From Ceratopteris richardii (Eukaryota; Streptophyta; Polypodiopsida; Polypodiales; Pteridaceae): DNA of 64,000 nucleotides. Of this stretch, positions 1 through 12,400 are shown piece after piece. Location: NCBI GenBank assembly GCA_020310875.1, contig CM035422.1:59720324-59784323 (forward strand), given 5' to 3'. A program made the translations under genes and the position numbers. Below the pieces are notes generated by a model. The model saw only the letters and a program-made list of their open reading frames with translations. It ran no database searches and was not told where the DNA came from. How positions within the stretch are numbered: position 1 is the stretch's first letter; each line of letters starts with the position of its first letter.

Positions 1-69
1 GGGAGAGAGACCTGGCGAGGAAGGGAGTGGACGTCGACACGCTGATCAAAGAACGTCCAATGGCAAACC

Positions 70-76
<7 letters not shown>

Positions 77-112
<36 letters not shown>
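77..112. repeat. (GA)18 microsatellite
   Basis: About eighteen uninterrupted GA units follow a short GT run. Frames through it give Arg-Glu repeats, which are translation artefacts. Such tracts are common in plant 5' untranslated regions and promoters, but no adjacent gene is visible. Confidence 0.95.
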
Positions 113-116
<4 letters not shown>

Positions 117-816
117 TGAAGGAGCACGTCAATGACGGCAAAGAAGAAGACGAAGACGAGACGCCGCTCGCTCAATTCCGCCCTGATCAGCTAAGGCTTT
201 GACATCGGAAGGTGAGCCAGTTTCCCCCCCTTTGAATGTTTAAAAGGGGCAGACATTGAACCTCCCGCAATAGATTTATGTACCCCTTCACACATTTATG
301 CCCCAGAAGCAAAGGCTTCCAAAACTCCCAGATCCTAAATGTGTGGCACGATGACCCTCACTAAATTGAGGGTCTCTCTTAAATAAAGTAAGTAATGCAT
401 GTTATTAAAACTAAAAGTCACACCTAAAATATATTGATAGCCTCCAACTTTCTAGAGACAATTTGTGTTCGTGAAGGTCTTCTTTCTCTCCATTTCCTTC
501 CTTGATGTAAGAAGTTATGGCTCACCAAGGAGTCTAGAGAGAGGTATGGTAGAAAGGAGAGAGCATTGACTCTCTCTCTTGGAGACACATGGTGCTCATT
601 GAGTAGCATCGCTAGGACGTCTTTTTGTTCACATAAGTTGATATGGCCACCAACTCGCTTGAAGCTTTGATGTATTTCCCCATAATTATTGTTGTTGCAT
701 TGTTTGATAAGAACTCTTTCTTTTGTAGGAGCTAGCTCATGTGCTTCCTATACTACATTTTTGTTGGCAAATGGGGCTTCCCTCACCAAAGTCATGGTGG
801 CTCATGCATCTTAACC

Positions 817-850
817 CTAAATTAGAGCCCATGTGGCTATAAATTAGCAT
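817..850. repeat. 34-bp direct repeat, copy 1
   Basis: The block CTAAATTAGAGCCCATGTGG and the following CTATAAATTAGCAT recurs at 1449-1482 with two substitutions. The flanking sequence does not match, so this is not an obvious LTR pair. The shared CTATAAATTAG core is TATA-like. Confidence 0.75.
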
Positions 851-1030
851 TTTTTGGAGTAGTGCACCATAGAAATCGAGGAAGAAGTAGTCTAGTCGCT
901 CGCGAGAACTATGGAGTGAAGACACGGAGTTTCTGTCTATTGTATATCCACCCAGCCATGTGTGCCGACATATATATTCCCTCTCTCTCTCTCTCTAATT
1001 ACGCACAAAGGTTAACTATACATGGCCTCT

Positions 1031-1058
1031 CACATGAGTGCCACTTGGCACTCATGTG
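1031..1058. repeat. Perfect 12-bp inverted repeat with 4-nt loop
   Basis: CACATGAGTGCC (1031-1042) is followed by ACTT and then by its exact reverse complement GGCACTCATGTG (1047-1058). As RNA it would form a stable hairpin. No coding frame or T-tract places it as a terminator or known small RNA. Confidence 0.85.
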
Positions 1059-1448
1059 AGTACATATCTCAATATAACTAAGAGGTGGTTCACACCTCTT
1101 CCTCAAAGATATCCCATGTTACATTTCCTTCCCCTTAACTCCATTTTTGTCCTCAAGAATAGTATTGGAAGGTTTGTGAGAAAGAGAGAATTCATAGAAG
1201 CAACACTCTCATTATATCCCCATGTCCAAAAAATACATGGTCATATCTCGGTGTTGTTTTCTCATATTCATCCCCTTAAGAAGACTCTTGGGAAGGTAAT
1301 CCAAAACTGGGAAACCGTCTTCGAAGGGTGCTAACCCCCTCCCATGTGGCACTATCTTCTGAACTATCCTTCCACTTTACTAGACACTCTTTATGTAAGT
1401 GGCTTCTCGTCCATTTCTCTTGAGTGCTAGTATGCTCTCAAGCTCATG

Positions 1449-1482
1449 CTAAATTGGAGCCCATGTGACTATAAATTAGCAT
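1449..1482. repeat. 34-bp direct repeat, copy 2
   Basis: Second copy of the block at 817-850, about 630 bp downstream in the same orientation, differing at two positions. Confidence 0.75.
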
Positions 1483-1854
1483 GGATTGGGTTCATTAATA
1501 GATTGTTATTTTAACTAGCATGGACAGGAATGATAATCGCTGAATTGTCTAATATATCAAGATTTTAGTTGTAAAGTTATCTACTCTACTTTGACACCTT
1601 TTTAATGTTGTCACGTAGTTATCAAGACAAAGAGCGAGAGAGACTTAGGGACGTTGATAGTTAGGAATCTACATTCTAGCATTGAGCTTTGTAAAGCTAG
1701 ACTTGATAGGAGTTATGTAATAAAGTAAGTTTATGATCTAGGGGTCCGGTCAATTCAGACGGTCTGAAATCGGACACCATTTGGTCATCCGTGTGTATGA
1801 CCAAAGATCTCGAGTTTAGACTTACTAGGAGGTCTTGTGCTCTTGTGAACAAGT

Positions 1855-1930
1855 GATCCACTTAGCTTAGTGGTTAAGTCTCAAGGATGTGAAGGAGGAG
1901 ATCTTGGGTTCAATCCCCATGGGGAACATG
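1855..1930 (+). other. tRNA-like head with pol III A and B boxes, possible SINE
   Basis: TAGCTTAGTGG (near 1866) matches the internal A-box consensus of tRNA genes, and GGGTTCAATCCCC (near 1908) matches the B box. They are about 43 bases apart, as in a tRNA. The segment does not fold as a complete cloverleaf by eye, so a tRNA-derived SINE head is more likely than a functional tRNA gene. The body and target duplication were not delimited, although the 100-bp inverted repeat just downstream may be part of such an element. Confidence 0.5.
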
Positions 1931-1989
1931 GGGATTTTTTAGTTGAGTTAACTCGAGTTGACTGGGACACTTGGCGCACATGCAGTTAC

Positions 1990-2100
1990 ATGGCCGACAC
2001 ATGGTTGGCTAGTATCCACCTACCCAAGAAGGTAGTCCCCTGGAGAGAGCTATATATAGAGGCATTTGGTTGGGAGGAGAGTCATCTCTCTAGCACGTGG
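1990..2100. repeat. Left arm of ~100-bp imperfect inverted repeat
   Basis: Contains GAGAGAGCTATATATAGAGG and a flanking block that reappears in reverse complement at about 2318-2420. The arms share a CTATATATAG core, an adjacent GACTCTCCTC-type block and a more distant ACACATGG/CCAAGTGT-type block. They are separated by ~220 bp that includes a C-rich run. This may be two inverted copies of one small element, or the ends of a foldback or MITE-like element. Confidence 0.6.
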
Positions 2101-2317
2101 TGGTCGTTATAGTCATTCTCTTGCAAGTTACATTTCTCAAAACATTATCAATCACCCCCCCCCTCCCCACCCTCTCCCAAAGCATGGAGATTGCAATGTC
2201 AATCATTTTCCAATTGTTATTTCTTTTCATCCCTTCGCTAGACACCAAGCTTTTTCGTGATCACTCTTCCCAACAAAGAGTTGGATCTCCTAAGAATTAG
2301 GCATTAGGATCGCCATG

Positions 2318-2420
2318 TACTAGAGAGACGACTCTCCTCTCAATTTTATGCCTCTATATATAGCTCCCTCCAAGGGACTGCCCTCCCTGGCGAGCTGATA
2401 TTGACCATCCAAGTGTCAAG
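2318..2420. repeat. Right arm of ~100-bp imperfect inverted repeat
   Basis: Reverse-complement partner of 1990-2100, with scattered mismatches. The sequence beyond it to 2863 has no recognised feature. Confidence 0.6.
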
Positions 2421-2863
2421 CAAACAAAGCCAATTTTAAATGGACATTGTCCGATGTAGGACACTTTTCTCAAAGAACTTAGCTTCAACTTCTTGGGAAT
2501 TGTCAAATCTTTTGATCAATTCCTAACTCTTTACTCTTTAAGAGTTATCTGAACTCTTTTAGAGAACTATGAAATCTTTCTTTATTCATTGTACTTGTGC
2601 TACTTATCTTAAAGAAAAACTCAAATAGATGAGTCAACTTAGACTTTGCATTCTTGAAGATTGGAAGGGTTCTGTACATACCATCTATCTAGGATGTTTA
2701 ATTTGGTTACCTATTGCAATTAGCTAAATGTGACCTTTGTTGAAATGAGTTAGATACTTTATCTAAGTCATTTAAAAAAGTTTTGGAAAGCATGAAGGAA
2801 GAACCAAAACTTTTTGTAACCAATTCAAACTTCTAAGACAATTTGATTTAAATAACATGCTAT

Positions 2864-3073
2864 TGTTGGAGTTTGAGATCTGTGCAAGCACATGAACAAC
2901 AAAAGGAAGAAGAAAAAGCTTGGAGCACAACACAACATTGAATGAATCACCAAGACAATGTACAAAGATTGGTAACCTATTAGGGTTATAGGCATACACC
3001 TCTTAAAGAGGGAAAAAGGTGCCCTGGAAGTGGTAAGTGTGTTCACATGCATCACTACTTAAATATATCAACA
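2864..3073 (-). repeat. 3' LTR of family A element A1
   Basis: Starts TGTTGGAG and ends ATATATCAACA on the plus strand, matching the 230-bp LTRs of A5 with many substitutions and small deletions. A degenerate purine tract follows immediately inside (complement of AATCCCCATTGGGAG). Confidence 0.85.
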
Positions 3074-5945
3074 AATCCCCATTGGGAGTGATGCGGTGAA
3101 CAAGGAGCTAGCACTCATGTATAAGGAAGTTCTAAGCTATGTCGAAAGAGTAGAGATCGATCCACAAAAGGGCATAAGCCCAAAGCTTTGCCAAAAGATT
3201 CAAACTTCTCCCTAGGTAGAGCCTTTGTGAAAAGGTCTGCAATGTTATCCTGTGTGGGCAAATATGTCAAACTCATCTCTCCAACAAAGAACCTCTCCCT
3301 GACATAATGATAGTGCACCTCAATGTGCTTTATGCGAGCAAGGAACATAGGGTTCGTTGCAATTGCCAATTGGGTTCCTTGCAACTATCGATTGCTAGTG
3401 AAGATGGTGGTGGAAGAAGACTAACCAAACCCCAAATCAGCCAAAAGGCATCTGAGCCACACATAATTAGTAATCTCTATGAAAGATGCCCTATACTCAG
3501 CTTCATACTAGAAGTGGTCACAATAGGCTATTTCTTGTTCAACAAAGATATGCATGAGCTAGCAAGCAAGAAACAAAATCAACTAGTGGACACACAAGTG
3601 TCATAACAACCAACCCAGTCAGAGTCCAAAAAATCATGTAAATCTAGCAATAGTGATCCTCCCTTGTAATCAAGCAATCCAATTAGTCAGGTACCACTCA
3701 AGTAGCAAGAGATGCACTCAACCACCTACCAATGCTTGACACCTGGGCAATGCATAATCCTACTCATCTCAGAGATAGAAAATTGATTATTAGCCAAGTT
3801 ATGCATAAGTAGATCAAGCATCCAACAACTTGTTGATAGCAAACAACATCAAATGCATCTCTAGCATCATGAAAACTCAACTGTAAACATGTTTTCATAG
3901 GCATGGCAATATGATTGCAATCTTCGAGGCTAAAACATTGCAATAATGTGTCAATATATTTTGTTTGACACATGGATATTCCCCATCAACTTGCATAAAC
4001 TGAATGCCCAAATAATGATGCAAACACCCCAAATTTGACATTTCAAAAGAGGCATGAAAATCAGCCTTAAATTCCACAATATGCTTCTCATTAGAACCAA
4101 TGAGTCGCATGTCATCAACATACACAACAATGATCAGAAGTACATCATCTACACACTTAGTTGGACTCTTCTCAGTTAGATTGTTCAAAGCCGTGTGCAA
4201 TCGAGTAGGCATGTATCTGTTCATACCAAGCATGTGGTGCTTGCTTCAATCCATATAATGCCTTTTTCAACCTGGACACTTTGTTTTCATGCCCTTTTTG
4301 CACAAAACCATGGGTTTGAGATACATACACTTCTTCATGTAGGTCACCATTCATAAATGCAATTTTAATGTCCAATTGATGTACATCCCAACCATGATGA
4401 GTTGCAAGTGCACATATGCTATGAACGATGGTCATTTGACACGTGGGAGCAAAAGTCTCATCAAAATCAATGCCTCTCTCTTGAGCATAACCTTTTGCAA
4501 CAAGCCTAGCCTTATACCTATCAACCGTTCCATCAGACTCGGGGGAAAGTCACATAAAGACCAAGTACATTCTTCATAATAGCCTAGTATTCTGATTGCA
4601 TAGAAGCCATTCAATTATGCTTCATCAAAAGAAACAAGCTCATTCTCATCACAAATAATAGAGGCAACCATTGCTATGCAATCTAATGTAAAAAAAACAC
4701 TATGAGAGCCTGAACGAGTACGATATGAGGCAACCATTGCTATGCATCTAATTTACTATCTCTCAAAGTATACACCAACCATTTAAGCATATTTTTTGCC
4801 TCCTCTATATCAGCCCGCTCATCAACAAGTGCATCATGTAAATGTGCATCAGAAATGGAATGACTTGCATCATCTCGTGGAACCTATAAAGATTGAGAAA
4901 TTACCTCATTTGGACTAGCACTCGAATGTCCACCTATAAAAAGAGGCAACAAAGTGTCATACACATCTCTAGAGCTAATTAAAGTCTCCTTAGTACATGA
5001 AAGTAGTGGCTGAATTGCATCTTCCATAAAAGCAAAATCATGGCTAACCAAAATGTGTTTCATCTGTGGATGATATAGATTATAGCCTTTGTTTTCATAA
5101 TTGTACCCAACAAAAATACATTTCACTACTTTATCATCCAATTTATGTGTTCTTGTTAGGCACTAATGCATATGCCAGACCATCAAAGACACGTAGATTA
5201 GCAATAGATGGCTTGCGACCATGGAAAGCCTCATATGGAGTGATAGATTGTAGTGCTTTGGTGGGATACCTGTTAAGTACATATGATGCACACATAACAG
5301 CCTCAAGCCAGAAGCTATGTGGTAAAGCCTGACTTTTGACCATACACCTTGCCATCTCTATGAGAGACCTATTCTTTCTTTTAGGAACTCGATTTTTTTG
5401 AGGTGCATACGGCATGATACACGGATTTTTTATCCCACACTCAGTTAGAAATGCATTAAAATAAGAAGACATGTATTCCCCACCTTGATCAGAACAGAGG
5501 GTGCCCAATTTAGATGTTGATAGATTTTCAACCATAACCAAAAACTCTTTGAAGCTTATAAAAACTTTGGACTTTTCTTTCAATGGGTACACCCATGCAT
5601 GCTTGGGAAAATCATCAATAAAAGTCACAAAGTAGAGGTAGTTCCCAAAAGAAGGTGTTTGCATATGAGCTTAGACATCACTATGAACAAGCTACAATTT
5701 ATGAGCAGCTTGATCTGAACCATCTTTAGGGAAAGAAGAACGTTGCATTTTGCCCAAAATATAGCCTTCACAGACATGTTTACAAGGTGCCTCAAGTTTG
5801 GGCAGAGAGGACACCATTTCAAATTTTGCAAGTGTAGCAAAGTAGCATAATTTAGATGACCAAAGCATGCACGACAAAGCTTTGCATTTGAAATAGCCTG
5901 ACAACCTTGAATTGAACATGCATTCACAAATTTTGCATATTCTAT

Positions 5946-6059
5946 GAGCTTATACAACCCATGACATAAAATGTCATAAGCAATAATAACATCACCATTT
6001 GACAGACCATGAACAATACATTTTTCATCAAAAAATTTGACAACCAAACCAATCATGGC
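5946..6059. repeat. 114-bp exact direct repeat, copy 1 (in A1)
   Basis: Block beginning GAGCTTATACAACCCATGAC and ending CAATCATGGC. It recurs at 6120-6233 without a difference that I can see, 174 bp away. It encodes part of the post-protease segment (GLVVKFFDEK...). Confidence 0.85.
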
Positions 6060-6119
6060 TACTACTGAAACTGACAATAAATTTTTCTTGATCCTTGGCA
6101 CATACAAAGCATCTGACAG

Positions 6120-6233
6120 GAGCTTATACAACCCATGACATAAAATGTCATAAGCAATAATAACATCACCATTTGACAGACCATGAACAATACATTTTTC
6201 ATCAAAAAATTTGACAACCAAACCAATCATGGC
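6120..6233. repeat. 114-bp exact direct repeat, copy 2 (in A1)
   Basis: Second copy of 5946-6059. Its outer edge is fused to the start of the RT region (PPGKKA), so it sits exactly at the chimera junction. Confidence 0.85.
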
Positions 6234-8606
6234 CTTCTTGCCAGGAGGCAAGTCACATAAAGACCAGTTACCATTTTACATAATAACATCATATTCTAAT
6301 TGCATAGCATCCATCCAATTTTCAAAATTTTATGCTTCATCAAACAAAACTAGTTCATTCGCATTATAAAGACTAGAGGCATCCATAGCATAGCAATCTG
6401 ATGCAAAAGAAGCACTATGAGAGCATGAACGAGTATGATATGACAAAGTTGCATCTAATTTGTTATCATGCAAAGTCTACACCAGCATTTTGGCATAGTT
6501 TTTGCCTCCTCAATATTAGCTCTCTCATCAACAAGTGCATCATGTAAATCTGCATCAGAAATGGAATGATCTGCATCATCACATGAAATGTGTAAAGGTT
6601 GAGAAGTTGCCTCATTAGGAGCAACAATAGACTTTCCACTTGTAAAAAGAGGTAGCAAAGTCTCATACATGTCTTTGGAGCTAACCGAAGTCTCCTTAGT
6701 ACATGAAAGTAATGGTTGAATAGCATGTTCCACAAAAATAACATCATGGCTAACCAAAATTCGTTTAATTTGTGGATGATAAAGATGATAGCCTTTTCTT
6801 TTAGAATTGTACCCAACAAAAATCATTGCTTTATCATCCAATTTTCTACATTGTTGTTCAGACACTAATGCATATATCCAAAAACATGCAGGTGAGCAAT
6901 AGATGGCTTGTGACCATGCCAAGCCTCATATGGAGTGATACACTACAATGCTTTAGTGGGACACCTGTTAAGTACATATGTTGCACACGTAACAGCTTCA
7001 AGCAATAAACTATGCAGTAAAGCCTGACTCTTGACCATACACCTCGCCATCTCCATGAGTGACCTGTTCTTCTGTTCAGCAACTCCATTCTGTTTAGGTG
7101 TATATGGCATTGTACATTGATGTTTTATCCCACGTTCAATGAGAAGTTCATTAAAATCAGAAGACATATATTCCCCCCTCAATCAGAACGGAGGGCACCC
7201 ATTTTACATGCCAATAGATTTTGAGCCAAAACTAAAAACTATTTGAAGCACATAAACACTTCAGACTTTGCTTTCAATGGATATACCCATGCATGGCTGG
7301 AAAAATCATCAATGAAATTCACGAAGTAAAGATAATTAAAAAGAGAGTGTCTGCATAGGATCACATACATCACTGTAAACAAGCGGTAATTTCTGAGCAA
7401 ATCAAACTGAACCATCTTTTGGGAATGAGGAATGCTGCATTTTGCCCAAAATACAGCCTTCACAGACATGTTTACCAGGTGCCTCAAGTTTGAGTAGAGA
7501 GGACACCATTTCAGATTCTGCAGGCATAGGAAACTAGCAAAATTCAGATGACCAAAGGCTACATGCCAAAGCTTTGCATCTGACAAAGCCTGAGAATCAT
7601 GTACTGCACATGCTGAATCATTCACAAATTTTTCATAGTTTATGAGCTTATACAGCCCATGTCATAAAATGTTAGAAACAATAATGACATCACCATTTGA
7701 CAGATCATGAATTGTACATCTATCATCAACAAATTTCACAACCAAGCCAATCTTTGCTAAAGCTAAAACTAATAACAGATTCTTCTTGATCCCTAACACA
7801 AATAAAGCATCCCACAATATAAAAGAACTGCCATCAATAGTAGTCAGAATGATCTTACCAACTCCCATGATAGGATAAAAGGATTTGTTGGCGCATGTGA
7901 CAGTATTCCCTATAGAGGCAGGTTCACGTGAAGTGAAGAAACTACATTGCGAGGTAATATGTTTGGTTGCCCCACTATCAAAGTACCAAACATCTGAGTC
8001 TATTGCAGACATACAGTATTCATGAGAAGATGGGTCAAAACTACAAACCATAGTAAATGCCCATTCTTCATTTTGCACAGGATTAACAGACTTTGTTTTT
8101 GTTGTAGAGGTCTCTGCAACAACCTTTCTTACCTCTTTCTTATTTGCCTCTTTTGCAGTCAGTTTTGGACAACTCTTTATGACATGGCCATTTGCTTTAC
8201 AGTATTTGCAAAACAATTTTTGCTTGTCTGTTTTCTTCTCGTCTCTGTCATCCTTCTGACTAGTAGAAGAGCTCCATTTATCATTGCCCTTCTGACTAGC
8301 CAAGAAATCTTGATCTACAACACACATAATGGACCTATTATGCCTAGACTGATCTTTTTGCAATAGAATAGATATTAACTCCTCAAATGTTAAGGCATTT
8401 GGATTGCCTTTGATAATCAAATGAAGAGTAAAAGCAAAACTCTAATATGAATTGGGAGGACCATTTAGAACAGCCTACACAAGTGAACTATCAGGCAAGA
8501 CTTCATCAGCAAAATTCCAATGTTCCTTCAAATCTTTGATCTTTGTTAGAAAACTATCCATGGAATCTCCTTCATTCATGTGCTCACTCTCCAACTATTT
8601 TCGAAC
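6234..8606 (-). pseudogene. A1 first segment: copia gag to RT start, decayed
   Basis: The longest open part (7662-8420) carries the end of gag with EELISILLQKDQSR, the zinc knuckle CKYCKANGHVIKSC and the protease core VWYFDSGATKHIT. Next come the pre-integrase HHCC region (7239-7625), an integrase fragment with GVAEQKNRSL (6943-7182) and the linker region (6455-6922). The segment stops within a few codons of the RT start. The first ~130 codons of gag are missing, cut at the family B LTR. Frameshifts and stops separate these blocks. Confidence 0.85.
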
Positions 8607-9443
8607 TGCTAGAAAAAATGAATAGTGCTCTCTTGTAGGAATTAGAAAAATTCCTTTTGGATGTAGCAGATAGACTTAGCTAGCTTTTTAATCCAAGTTA
8701 AAACACTTCAATTGATCAATTGAGCACTGAGAACAAGACTTAGCAAAATCTAGAACACTCCCGCCAGTTTTGGAGCTCTGCAGAGATTCGACTAGTGAGA
8801 AGAAAAGCACATATTTCTCGCAAACATTAAATCCAATGACCATGAGATTTTGTGAGCATAAACTAGACTTAGAGAGAAATGCAATGCAATTTAAAACTTT
8901 GAAAAAGGTTACATATAGCCCGAGATATGATCTTCTGAAGTTATTATTCTAAGTGAGTATAGCAGAGAATAAAATAGAGAAGAAGTAAATGATGAATGTA
9001 TAGATTCACATATAATTACAACCACATTGGCAATGAATACTTGCACAATGGGAGTGGAATGATAGAGCTATGGAGTAAGCTCTTCAATCTCAACAAATGA
9101 ACATGAAGTGGGCACGAATCAAGCTCTCTAATGGCAACTTCCTTCTTGCTCTTTTTTATAGCTACTTTTGGAGTTAGTTTTGAATTTGAGTTCAAATAAC
9201 TTCACCTAAAAGTGATGCTAAGAATTAGGAGTTATTCTCTCATCTAATGTATTCATGGTTTTAGGTAGTTAAAGCCAAAAATTTCCTTTTCAAATCATGG
9301 ATGACTTAAGCTATTCTTTCTTTCACAATTACAATAGATAAAATATACTCTTTTACAAGAGGTGTTCATATGTCTACACATATGACTACAAATGAACATA
9401 AATCAAATCATATCAAGCATGTAGGATTGGGTAAAATGCACCA
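8607..9443 (-). repeat. Probable 3' LTR of copia family B
   Basis: Lies between the end of family B's RNase H and the break in A1. On the minus strand it would begin TGGTGCATTTTACCC just after a purine-rich tract (GAGAGGGAGCTC, a plausible PPT) and end CTAGCA, giving TG...CA ends. It contains a TATA-like box (9151-9162 complement). No partner LTR is present, so both edges are inferred. Confidence 0.6.
9151..9162 (-). promoter_or_regulatory. TATA box in family B LTR
   Basis: Reads GCTATAAAAAAG on the minus strand, the coding strand of family B. Position inside the LTR fits a U3 core promoter. Confidence 0.4.
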
Positions 9444-12400
9444 AGAGCTCCCTCTCAAGCCTAAAATTCTTGGCCTCCAAATAAGTCCTCAATTGTCCTT
9501 GATTTCGCGCAAGCCAATCATCAACTTGAATCTACTCAATTTTGTATCATCAAGAGCTTTAGTCAACATGTCTGCACATTGCATATCTATAGAGACATAG
9601 GATAGTTGAATATCCTTGCTCATTAGCTTCTCCCTTACATAATGTTAGTAGACTTCAATATGCTTGGTTCTAGCATGATATACTAGATTAGCTTCAAGAT
9701 GTAGTGAGCTTGTGTTGTCACAAAAAAAATGTGAGGTGTTGAAGAATGAAGTCCAAGATCTATATACAAAGATTTTAACCATATGGTTTCTTGAGTTGCA
9801 TTAGCCAAATCTCTATATTCGGCTTCAATAAAAGATAATGCCACTGTTGGTTGCTTCTTGGATGACCAAGAAATGATTTTTGAACCCGCAAATGATACAT
9901 ACCCGGATGTGCTTCTTCGATCATCTCTAGATCCGGCCCAATCCACATCTGAGTAGGCCTTTAGCTCAATATATGAAGTAAATGGATAAAACAAACCTTC
10001 ATTCATGGTCCCCTTTCGGTACTTGAGGACTCTCTTGGCTGCTTCCATATGTGGTCTTCTCGGCTTATGCATAAACTAACTCAATATGCTAACAATATAG
10101 CATATATCCACCCTTGTGAGTTTTGCATAGTTCAAACTTCCAATCAAGCTTTAATAGCTTGTGATGTCTTCAATTGGATCTCCTTCATAAGCACTAAGCT
10201 TATGATTTTGCTCCATAGGTGTACCTGCACACTTGGTGTTTTCCATCTTGAACTTGATGAGCATGTCATGCACATACTTCCTTTGTGTGATGTATATACC
10301 CGAACCTGTGTAGATTAACTCCAATCCAAGAAAATAAGTGAGTGGTCCAAGATCACTTGTTTTTAACTCCCCCTTCATTTGATTCTTTACCCGTTTGATT
10401 CCTTCAAGTTCATTCCTTGTGATAATAATATCATCAACATACACACATAGATAGATCACTTCAGATCCATTCCTCTTTATGAACAAAGAGGTATCCACCT
10501 TGCTAGCTTTGAATCCTTGGTCTTGCAAATAAGTCACCAATCTGAATTACAAGCTCTTGGAGCTTGCTTCAATCCATACAAGGATTTCTTTAATTTGCAT
10601 ACATAGTTAGGATGATGTGCATCCTCATATCTAGGAGGTTGTGCCATATACACTTCCTTAGAAATCCATCCATTTAAGAAAGCATTCTTTACATCAAGTT
10701 GATAGAGCTTCCAATTTCTAGATGAAGCAAAGCTAATAAGAACCCTAATTGTAGCCATTTTTGCAACAGGAGAGAAAATCTCCTCATAATCAATACCAAG
10801 GGTTTGAGCAAACCCTTTAGCAACTAACCTTGTTTTATGTATATTTATACTTCCATCTGGATTCCTCTTGATTTTGTATATCCATTGAGATCCAATCACC
10901 TTCATAGATGGCTTGTTAGGTACAAGCTCCCAAGTGTCATTCTCCTTCAAGGCTTCCATTTCTTCATCCATGGCATCTCTCCAAGCTTTCTTGCTTTGTG
11001 CTTCTTCAAATGTGGTAGACTCTTCATTGGTTGAATCCTTTGCAATGTAGATTGAGTGCTTGGTGACCAAAGAAGTATCATAACCATACCTCTCTGGTTT
11101 CGTCTTCTCCCTTGAAGACCTTCTAAGTGGTTGATGTGAGCTCTTGGGTCCATATGTAACATCTTGCATCTTTGGTTTACCTTTACTCTTCCATAGCTTT
11201 AGTCTTTCCAAGTCTTCTAGGTCAATCTCCAAATCACTTTCTTCAATTTACTTTGGCTTCTTTGGTTCAAGTGATGGAATATCTTCATCCAAGTCATAAG
11301 GTAGCTTCACTTTCCTGTCATCATCAAACCATGATTTGTTCTCATAAAAAATTACATCTCTACTCATAGAAAATACTTTATTGGTTGGATTGGACAATCT
11401 ATATCCTTTTTGGTTTTGGTCATAACCAATAAATATGCACTTCTTTGCCTTGGGATCCAATTTCCCTCTTACTTGAGAAGGAATGTGAGCATAGGCTAAG
11501 CATCCAAAGATTTTACAATGCTCTAGACTATGTCTTCTTCCATTCCACACTTCATATGGAGTGGTTCCATCTAGTGACTTAGATGGAAGTCTATTTATGA
11601 GATATGTGGTTGTAGACACAACCTCTACCCATAGGTAGTTTGGCAATCCCTTTTCATTTAGCATGGACCTTGCAGCTTCAACAATAGTTCTGTTTCTCCT
11701 CTACGCATTGAGTTCGGGTGTATACCTTGTAGTGACTTCCCTTTTAATGCCTCTTTCATGAAAGTAGGCATCTAATATGAGTTTTTTCAAAGTCCTACCT
11801 GTTTGGTTTTCAACAAGATCAACATACTTCGTAAAGCAATTAAAAACTTCATCCTTGTGCTTCATGAAAAACAGAATGGTCCACCTGCTACAATCATCTA
11901 TGAAAGACACATAATCTTGAGCCTGATATAGATGGCTCCTTGCTAGGACCCCACACATCCGTGTGCACTAAATCCAAAAGATTTTGATACACATGTCCCT
12001 TCCTATTGAAAGGTTGTCTATGAGCCTTGCCGAATTGACAAGCTTCACGCTTATAAATCATGTGTTGCCTTGTGATATTAGGCAAACCAAGTACACTTTG
12101 GTCCTTGCAAATTTTTTTGAGTGTCCTCTCACTGATGTGAGCAAGCCTTTTGTCCCATATCTCCAACTCTGTGAGAGTTTGAGATCCATAGCTAAATAAG
12201 GCTATGTTATTTGTATCTTCCAGTTCAAAAGTGAAAAGCCTTCCTGTATTTTCTCCTTTGGCAATCCTTCTAAAGCCTTACCTTGGGTCTTCAACATATG
12301 CTCCAAATTGGTTGAATCTAACCTGCAATCCTTTTTGAACAATCTGCCCAACACTTATTAAATTTTTGGTAATTGTAGGGACATACAAGACTTTGCTTAA

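Larger units (their letters stand above)
1..2863. other. Non-coding region with small repeats, no gene recognised
   Basis: I see no convincing coding sequence. The open frames here are short, overlap each other and have no recognisable domains. The stretch holds a GA microsatellite, a CT-rich tract near 980, a perfect hairpin at 1031-1058, a 34-bp direct repeat (817-850 and 1449-1482), a tRNA-like promoter near 1860-1925 and an inverted repeat near 1990-2420, each listed separately. The first ~210 bases are richer in G+C and end in a sequence resembling a 5' splice site (AAGGTGAGC near 210). They could be the edge of a host gene's untranslated exon, but nothing else supports that. Confidence 0.6.
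3100..6233 (-). pseudogene. A1 second segment: copia protease to RNase H, decayed
   Basis: From the upper end down, the frames show a protease/linker block ending in ALYVP-like sequence, an integrase core with FVTFIDDF and DQGGEY (5143-5664), the integrase C-terminal region (4884-5141), RT with [21 protein letters not shown] and VVYVDD (3895-4435), and the RNase H tail with TKHIEVHYHYVRE and ADLFTKALP (3115-3384). Frames change repeatedly and stops interrupt most domains. The upper end carries an exact 114-bp duplication (5946-6059 and 6120-6233). No product is expected. Confidence 0.85.
2864..8606 (-). mobile_element. Family A Ty1/copia element A1, decayed and chimeric
   Basis: Related along its length to the intact family A element at 24406-29560, but with many stops and frameshifts. 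It has a 3' LTR at 2864-3073 and no 5' LTR, because the gag end is cut off at 8606 where family B's LTR begins. Reading on the minus strand from 8606, gag, zinc knuckle, protease, integrase and the first codons of reverse transcriptase appear in order. At ~6234 the sequence jumps back to the protease region and runs a second time through integrase, RT and RNase H to the LTR. It is therefore two partial copies joined, or one product of template switching. Confidence 0.85.

Noticed and set aside
1..240. Possible host exon ending at a GTGAGC splice-like site
   Set aside because: No conserved protein or clear frame. The GA repeat and G+C content alone cannot support a gene.
862..1334. Overlapping plus-strand frames of 65 and 98 codons
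   Set aside because: They overlap each other and the hairpin at 1031-1058, with no domain or codon pattern supporting translation.
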